This document shows positions 59,321 to 64,000 of a stretch of DNA of 64,000 nt, in pieces. The position numbers and the translations under genes were made by a program. The number at the start of each line of letters is the position of its first letter. Within the stretch, counting starts at the first letter, position 1. The stretch comes from an uncultured Clostridia bacterium (GTDB lineage Bacteria; Bacillota; Clostridia; Oscillospirales; Acutalibacteraceae), in NCBI GenBank assembly GCA_937920235.1, contig CALGUK010000033.1, positions 1 to 64,000 on the forward strand. Direction: 5' to 3'. Under the pieces are notes generated by a model. It saw only the letters and a list, made by a program, of their open reading frames with translations. It was not told the DNA's origin and searched no databases.

Positions 59321-59325
59321 CATTT

Positions 59326-59353
59326 AAGCCACGGGAAACCGTGGCTTGTAATT
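59326..59353 (+). terminator. Hairpin after clpX
   Basis: AAGCCACGG (59326-59334), GAAA tetraloop, CCGTGGCTT (59339-59347), then GTAATTT. The T-tract is weak, and the EamA gene follows at 59368 without a clear own promoter, so partial readthrough is likely. Confidence 0.65.
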
Positions 59354-59367
59354 TGAGGATAATACAT

Positions 59368-60261
59368 ATGAAGTCAAAAATTAAATCTACATCATTACTT
59401 TTTTTAACGGCTATAATATGGGGTTTCGCATTTGTAGCGCAGAGAGTCGGTGCTGAATATGTTGGTGCTTTTACCTTCAACGGTATCCGTTTTCTTCTCG
59501 GCGCCTGTTCTCTCATTCCCGTAATTTTGATTTTTGACCGCAATAAAAACAGATCATTTTCAAAAGCAATTTTTCCGAGTTTTCTTGCAGGAACAATTCT
59601 TTTTATTGCCTCAACCTTGCAGCAATACGGTGTTGAAATAACGCAAAGTGCGGGTAAGGCGGGATTTTTAACGGGGCTTTATATCGTTCTGGTTCCTTTA
59701 ATCAGATTTGTTATGGGTAAAAAAACAAGTCCTTTAACTTTTGTCGGTGCAATTTTCGCTCTGGCAGGCTTGTTCTTTCTTTGTATAACCGACGGTGATG
59801 CATCATTCGGACTCGGTGATATCGTACTGATTATCGGTGCATTTTTCTGGGCAGGACATATTCTTGTAGTCGATAAATATGTCAACAGCATCAGTCCTTT
59901 GAGATTTAGTATGATGCAGTTTTTTGTTTGCGGTATCTTCAGTATTATTTGTGCTCTTATTTTTGAAGATATTTCGTTTTCTGCGGTAAAAAGCGCAGGT
60001 ATTCCTATACTGTACGGAGGTATTATGTCAGTGGGTGTTGCATATACCTGTCAGATTCTCGGACAAAAGAATGCCGATCCGACATTTGCATCGATTGTAT
60101 TTTCCACAGAGTCCGTATTCAGTGCAATCGGCGGAGCTATTATATTGAATGAGATTATGACGGGCAAGGGATATCTCGGCTGTGTTCTTATTTTTATCGG
60201 CATTGTTCTTTCACAACTTGATATGAATTTTATTAATAAAATCTTTAAAAGGCAAAAATGA
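59368..60261 (+). CDS. EamA/DMT-family transporter
   Basis: A 297-residue membrane protein with about ten hydrophobic segments and two EamA repeats (about 8-140 and 150-290). LTAIIWGFAFVAQRVGAEYVGAFTFNGIRF at the start and the second-repeat IIGAFFWAGHILVVDKY are typical of drug/metabolite exporters. Substrate unknown; relatives export amino acids or other metabolites. The frame opens upstream at 59341, but GAGGAT and the hydrophobic start support ATG 59368. Confidence 0.9.
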   Translation: MKSKIKSTSLLFLTAIIWGFAFVAQRVGAEYVGAFTFNGIRFLLGACSLIPVILIFDRNKNRSFSKAIFPSFLAGTILFIASTLQQYGVEITQSAGKAGFLTGLYIVLVPLIRFVMGKKTSPLTFVGAIFALAGLFFLCITDGDASFGLGDIVLIIGAFFWAGHILVVDKYVNSISPLRFSMMQFFVCGIFSIICALIFEDISFSAVKSAGIPILYGGIMSVGVAYTCQILGQKNADPTFASIVFSTESVFSAIGGAIILNEIMTGKGYLGCVLIFIGIVLSQLDMNFINKIFKRQK

Positions 60262-60289
60262 CACTTTTATTACATTTTAAATGATTTTG

Positions 60290-60318
60290 TTGACAAATTA
60301 TATACTATTAAGTAAAAT
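60290..60318 (+). promoter_or_regulatory. Promoter for the sugar-phosphate transferase
   Basis: TTGACA (60290-60295), 17 bases, TAAAAT (60313-60318). Confidence 0.7.
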
Positions 60319-60349
60319 TACCGTAAGTTAATATCTTCGGAGGCTTGTT

Positions 60350-61717
60350 ATGAAAGCATTGCAAAAAGCCCAGAGAACAATAATATTTTTAATAAAAACT
60401 TTAATGTATTCGTTACTTACCGGAACATTTTTCCTCATTTTCAGTACCGAATATTCCTGGCTTATACATTTGTCAAGAACAACGGGTGTTACATTTGTTA
60501 CATTCTGTGTTCTTGAAATATCCCTCGTTTCAATTTACGGCGGATATTCAATCGGCAGAACAAAAAGCAAACCCATTATAACTTCATTGTCGTTGGCTAC
60601 ATTTGCAACTGATTTGGTTACCCATCTTGAGCTTTGCATTATGAATGTCAATGAAAATAATAATGATCATTTTGTGTATGAATCGCCAGATTTATTGCTT
60701 CTTGTTATGGCAATTCAGTTTGCGCTGATTGTTCTGTTCACTTATTTCGGACATTTTGTTTATTTTGCTATTAACAAACCGGAAAGATGTTGCGTTATTA
60801 CAAGCTCGGAATTTGCTCTTAATAATATTATGCCGAAAATTGAGAGATATAAAAAGCAGTATAATGTAACTGATATGATTCATTTCACATCACCGAATGT
60901 ATATGATATTATGAACTCCTGTGACACGGTTTTCATTTATGACGTGCCGACAAAACAAAAGGTTCTCTATACCGAATATTGTTACGCAAGCAATAAGAAT
61001 GTGTATTCAAGCTTTGAAATGAATGATGTTGTAATGATAGGTGCAAAATCAATTCTTCTCGATGATAAGCCTATGGTATCTGCGGTTATTCGCGACCTTA
61101 CCTTTGAACAGCGTCTTATAAAGAGAATAATGGATATTGTGATTTCACTGATAGGCATAATAATTACAACTCCCGTAATGCTTGCTGTTGCACTTCTTAT
61201 CAAGGCGGAGGACGGCGGAAAGATTTTTTTCCGTCAGACAAGGGCAACAAAGGGTGGAAAGCTTTTTAATGTATATAAATTCAGAACGATGAAAGAGACT
61301 GATTCTATCAACCGTTCTGCAAGCTCTGATGATGAGCGTATTACAAAAATCGGAAGATATCTCCGAAAATTCCGTATTGATGAGTTGCCGCAGTTTTTCA
61401 ATATTCTCAAGGGCGATATGAGTGTTGTCGGACCTCGTCCCGAAATGGTCGAAAATGTTGATAAATATACTGCGGAACTGCCTGAGTTCTCATACAGACT
61501 CAAGGTTAAAGGCGGTTTGACGGGTTACGCTCAGATTGTAGGTAAATACAATACTTCACCAAAGGATAAGTTGGTTCTTGACCTCATGTATATTGAAAAA
61601 TACAGTCTTTGGCTTGATGTCAAACTCATCCTTCAGACTATTACGGTTTTATTTAAAGCAAGCGACAGTACAAAAGGCTTTGATATAAATGATAATAAAT
61701 ATGAATTCACGGAATAA
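60350..61717 (+). CDS. Polyprenyl glycosylphosphotransferase (initiating sugar transferase)
   Basis: A 455-residue membrane enzyme that moves a sugar 1-phosphate from a nucleotide sugar to undecaprenyl phosphate, starting exopolysaccharide or glycan assembly. Four N-terminal membrane segments (about 13-30, 42-60, 75-92, 115-135) and a soluble middle (about 145-255) precede the bacterial sugar transferase domain (about 258-455): a membrane segment, then KLFNVYKFRTMK, RIDELPQFFNILKGDMSVVGPRP, and GLTGYAQIVGKYNT. CGGAGG upstream. No other polysaccharide genes lie beside it. Confidence 0.93.
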   Translation: MKALQKAQRTIIFLIKTLMYSLLTGTFFLIFSTEYSWLIHLSRTTGVTFVTFCVLEISLVSIYGGYSIGRTKSKPIITSLSLATFATDLVTHLELCIMNVNENNNDHFVYESPDLLLLVMAIQFALIVLFTYFGHFVYFAINKPERCCVITSSEFALNNIMPKIERYKKQYNVTDMIHFTSPNVYDIMNSCDTVFIYDVPTKQKVLYTEYCYASNKNVYSSFEMNDVVMIGAKSILLDDKPMVSAVIRDLTFEQRLIKRIMDIVISLIGIIITTPVMLAVALLIKAEDGGKIFFRQTRATKGGKLFNVYKFRTMKETDSINRSASSDDERITKIGRYLRKFRIDELPQFFNILKGDMSVVGPRPEMVENVDKYTAELPEFSYRLKVKGGLTGYAQIVGKYNTSPKDKLVLDLMYIEKYSLWLDVKLILQTITVLFKASDSTKGFDINDNKYEFTE

Positions 61718-61742
61718 TTTTTGATTATAAGGTTATGACATT

Positions 61743-61779
61743 ATCCCGCAATACTTAAGGGTATTACGGGATTTTTTTC
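61743..61779 (+). terminator. Intrinsic terminator after the sugar transferase
   Basis: ATCCCG (61743-61748) pairs with CGGGAT (61767-61772), extended by AATAC/GTATT with a bulge, followed by seven T residues. Confidence 0.85.
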
Positions 61780-61821
61780 TGTTTTTCAACTCAAAATATT
61801 ATTATATAAGTCGTTTTCTTA

Positions 61822-61850
61822 TTGTTAATATGTGAAAAACATGATATACT
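61822..61850 (+). promoter_or_regulatory. Promoter for the LCP-like/transglutaminase/folE operon
   Basis: TTGTTA (61822-61827), 17 bases, TATACT (61845-61850), about 20 bases before the ATG at 61879. Confidence 0.6.
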
Positions 61851-61878
61851 AAATAAAATATGTTTTAATGGTGTAATA

Positions 61879-62721
61879 ATGAGAGATAAAAATATTTTTT
61901 CAAGTAAAAACAAATTGAACAGTAAAACCAAAAGTTTTATTACGGCTTTTGCCGTTTTTGTTGTCATATTAGGTGTTTTTTCTGTTTTTATGTTTATGCA
62001 TTCTATAGATTTTGACCTGGATAATCTTGTAGAGTCATCAACTTCGGAAAATAATACTGAGAAAGATGATGAGATTCCGAGCAGGGCTTACTCCGTGAAT
62101 GATCTCAATGGCAGGTCCGACATAATGTTTATAATAACTGATGAAAATGAGCGTGTTGATTTTATCTTCTGTACTTTTGTCGATTTTGACAACGGCACAT
62201 TTAAGATAAGATATAAAGACGGTGATTCACAGCTTCAGCAAGGCGATTCTTATGTCAGTATTAACTCGGTTTATGCAAAATCATCCGTTAATGGTCTTAA
62301 ATCGTTTATAAACGGTGTTTTTAATACTGAAATTGATAAATACGTTGTTATAAGTACCTCTGATTTAAAGACATTTCTCTCAAAGTTTGACGGAATAAAA
62401 ATAAATGTGAAGGAAAACGTCAACTACAAATCCGATATATTTGACATTGAGCTATCATCGGGTTCACAAATGCTCTCGGGAGAAAAAACGGTGAATTATT
62501 TGATCTCCTGCGACGATAAACTTAAGGAACAGGTTCTGTGTGATATTGCCATATCGGTTCTCGATGAGAAATATGTTGAAAAATCAGATAAACTTTTTAA
62601 GCAACTTGTCAACTTATCCGAAACCGACATTTCTGTAATCGATTATTCAAATGCTCTGTCTCAGCTTGAAATCTATTGTAAGGCAGATGACAGGTTTGTC
62701 CCGATACCGTACGGTGAGTGA
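61879..62721 (+). CDS. Membrane-anchored LytR-CpsA-Psr-like protein, divergent
   Basis: A 280-residue protein with an N-terminal cytoplasmic stretch, a membrane segment (about 20-40) and an outside domain. The part from GRSDIMFIITDENERVDFIF to VVISTSDLKTFLSKFDGIKINV and LSSGSQMLSGEKTVNYLIS follows the LCP pattern (R-x-D at the start, the 'lvd.lGGv.v' segment, the 'G.q.L.G..al.y' segment). Most LCP arginines are not obvious, so ligase activity is doubtful. LCP proteins attach glycans to peptidoglycan, fitting the sugar transferase upstream. The ribosome site is poor. Confidence 0.7.
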   Translation: MRDKNIFSSKNKLNSKTKSFITAFAVFVVILGVFSVFMFMHSIDFDLDNLVESSTSENNTEKDDEIPSRAYSVNDLNGRSDIMFIITDENERVDFIFCTFVDFDNGTFKIRYKDGDSQLQQGDSYVSINSVYAKSSVNGLKSFINGVFNTEIDKYVVISTSDLKTFLSKFDGIKINVKENVNYKSDIFDIELSSGSQMLSGEKTVNYLISCDDKLKEQVLCDIAISVLDEKYVEKSDKLFKQLVNLSETDISVIDYSNALSQLEIYCKADDRFVPIPYGE

Positions 62722-62722
62722 T

Positions 62723-63892
62723 ATGAAGAAAAAGCCTTTTATATCTGTTGTATTACTTTTCATAGCCTTACTGCTTGCTTTTTCTCCTTTTTCTGATATT
62801 ATTGATTCGGTTAAGGAAAAGGCGGCTGTATATCTTTCTGCTCCGACAGTTGAGGAATCTGAAGAGCTTAATTCTCTTATTGAGTCCAACACATATTATT
62901 ATTTCAACCATCTGAGCGAAGAACTTAAGAAAGCATACAGAATAATGTATTCCTCTTTTAGCTCGTTTGAACCGGATTTTTCTATGGAAATTGCCGAGGA
63001 GGATATCAATAACGTTTTCGTTGCTGTTTTATACGATAATCCTCATATATTCTGGGTTGATAATAATTATAAATATATCGTTAATAAGAACACGGTGACT
63101 TTTGAACCGCTGTACAGATTTTCGCAGGATGAAGCTGAAACAATCGGCATCGCCATGCAAAACGAGGTTAACAAAATCATATCTCTAATTGATACTGATG
63201 CTTCCGAATATGAGAAAGAGCTTTTTATTCATGATACCCTGTGCAACAGAACAACATATGATGAATCAACATTAGGAAGATACGGCGATACTGCATTCAG
63301 CTCGCTGCTTGACGGAAAAGCGATTTGTGAAGGATATTCAAGAGCGATGCAGCTCCTTCTTGATGCGGCAGGTATCAAGAATTATCTTGCTGTCGGTGAT
63401 GCTGTTTCAAACGGTAAAGCCGAACCTCATATGTGGAATATCGTCAATATTGACGGAATGAATTATCATCTCGATGCAACCTGGAACGATTCGGGACAGA
63501 ACGATGAAATTGTTTATTTTTATTTCAATGCAGACGACAATTATATCAGAAAAACACATTTAAATATTCAACCGGAAAATAATAACTGCACATCAATGCA
63601 AATGAACTATTATGTCGTTGAAAAATCATATATTCAGAGCTTCGACGGATTTAATGAGCATATTTCACAAACTGCAGAATTGCTAAGTTCAGGATGCAAT
63701 CGAGCAGAATTTGTCTTCGAGAAAACGGCTGATTTTAACACCGCAGTGAAAGAGATATCTGATAACAGAAACTTTTTCGGTTACATAACTTCTTCCGTAA
63801 ATCAAAGCGGAAGAAATCTTAGTACCTATGAAATAGAATACTATACGATTGATGAAAACAATTATCTTTGTATAGTGTTTAAAGAGGAATGA
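62723..63892 (+). CDS. Secreted transglutaminase-like protein
   Basis: A 389-residue protein with a signal peptide or anchor (about 5-25). The transglutaminase-like core is at about 175-270: LLDGKAICEGYSRAMQLLL with the catalytic Cys (about 203), VSNGKAEPHMWNIV with the His (about 238), and MNYHLDATWND with the Asp (about 253), so the triad is complete. In bacteria such domains act as cysteine proteases or peptidoglycan-associated enzymes. It begins one base after the LCP-like stop; GGTGAG serves as ribosome site. folE follows four bases on. Confidence 0.9.
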   Translation: MKKKPFISVVLLFIALLLAFSPFSDIIDSVKEKAAVYLSAPTVEESEELNSLIESNTYYYFNHLSEELKKAYRIMYSSFSSFEPDFSMEIAEEDINNVFVAVLYDNPHIFWVDNNYKYIVNKNTVTFEPLYRFSQDEAETIGIAMQNEVNKIISLIDTDASEYEKELFIHDTLCNRTTYDESTLGRYGDTAFSSLLDGKAICEGYSRAMQLLLDAAGIKNYLAVGDAVSNGKAEPHMWNIVNIDGMNYHLDATWNDSGQNDEIVYFYFNADDNYIRKTHLNIQPENNNCTSMQMNYYVVEKSYIQSFDGFNEHISQTAELLSSGCNRAEFVFEKTADFNTAVKEISDNRNFFGYITSSVNQSGRNLSTYEIEYYTIDENNYLCIVFKEE

Positions 63893-63896
63893 TAAT

Positions 63897-64000
63897 ATGG
63901 ATAAACAAAGAATTGAAAATGCATTTCGTGAAATCCTTATAGCAATAGGTGAGGACCCCGACAGAGAGGGCCTTCAGGAAACGCCAAAACGCGTTGCAAA
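63897..64000 (+). CDS. folE: GTP cyclohydrolase I (5' part only)
   Basis: Only the first ~34 codons lie in the window: MDKQRIENAFREILIAIGED, then PDREGLQETPKRVA, the near-invariant N-terminal signature of FolE, which makes dihydroneopterin triphosphate for folate (or queuosine) synthesis. AAAGAGG precedes the ATG, four bases after the transglutaminase stop. The rest is beyond the right edge. Confidence 0.9.
   Translation, partial: MDKQRIENAFREILIAIGEDPDREGLQETPKRVA

Overview
The window is one chromosomal stretch of a low-to-moderate GC, Gram-positive, endospore-forming Clostridia-type Firmicute, most likely Oscillospirales/Ruminococcaceae. The sporulation and germination genes (spoVAE, gpr, spoIIP, a pdaA-like deacetylase, an alpha/beta SASP), the Firmicute blocks hprK-murB-rapZ-whiA, rbgA-rnhB-yraN-thrC and tig-clpP-clpX, purple-type AGGAGG ribosome binding sites and TTGACA/TATAAT promoters all point there. 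No phage, insertion sequence or CRISPR array was seen; nearly everything is core genome.

Layout: the 3' end of a 23S rRNA (1-168) with no 5S behind it; a promoter-to-terminator stretch without a gene; gdhA (minus); tsaE-tsaB-rpiB, upp; a membrane protein; a Gfo/Idh/MocA oxidoreductase (minus); a secreted 5'-nucleotidase broken by two frameshifts; an SCP2 protein (minus). At 9.2-23.5 kb lie an alpha/beta hydrolase, miaB, a Cys-tailed YlbF protein and mutS, a 38-bp tandem repeat with two AT-rich genes, then mutL-miaA, an HlyD-like protein, yggS, and the division/envelope run sepF-divIVA-lspA-rluD-HAD. Split transketolase, a metallophosphoesterase and a PHP phosphoesterase follow.

The most interesting block is 28.2-33.1 kb: NuoE-like, NuoF-like and an 876-residue chimeric iron-sulfur flavoprotein ([2Fe-2S] + GltD/NfnB-type FAD/NAD(P) module + ferredoxin clusters + a leftover molybdopterin-type 4Fe-4S domain). 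It resembles the Sporomusa-type (Stn) electron-bifurcating transhydrogenase and sits just before metF. Next come an uncharacterised DUF5685 / HPD-less J-like protein / membrane protein trio, radC, tRNA-Leu(CAA), spoVAE, a small CxxC membrane protein, rpsT, gpr-spoIIP, a YhaM-like HD nuclease, and a two-component system with direct repeats in its promoter.

The last third holds trmL, a small basic protein, pdaA-like, SASP, hprK-murB-rapZ-whiA, two tandem signal peptidases, rbgA-rnhB-yraN, thrC, a DUF1540 mini-protein, a phosphoesterase, tig-clpP-clpX, an EamA transporter, and an envelope cluster (polyprenyl sugar-phosphate transferase, LCP-like protein, secreted transglutaminase), ending inside folE. 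Most genes are in tight co-directional operons, with palindromic terminators separating units.
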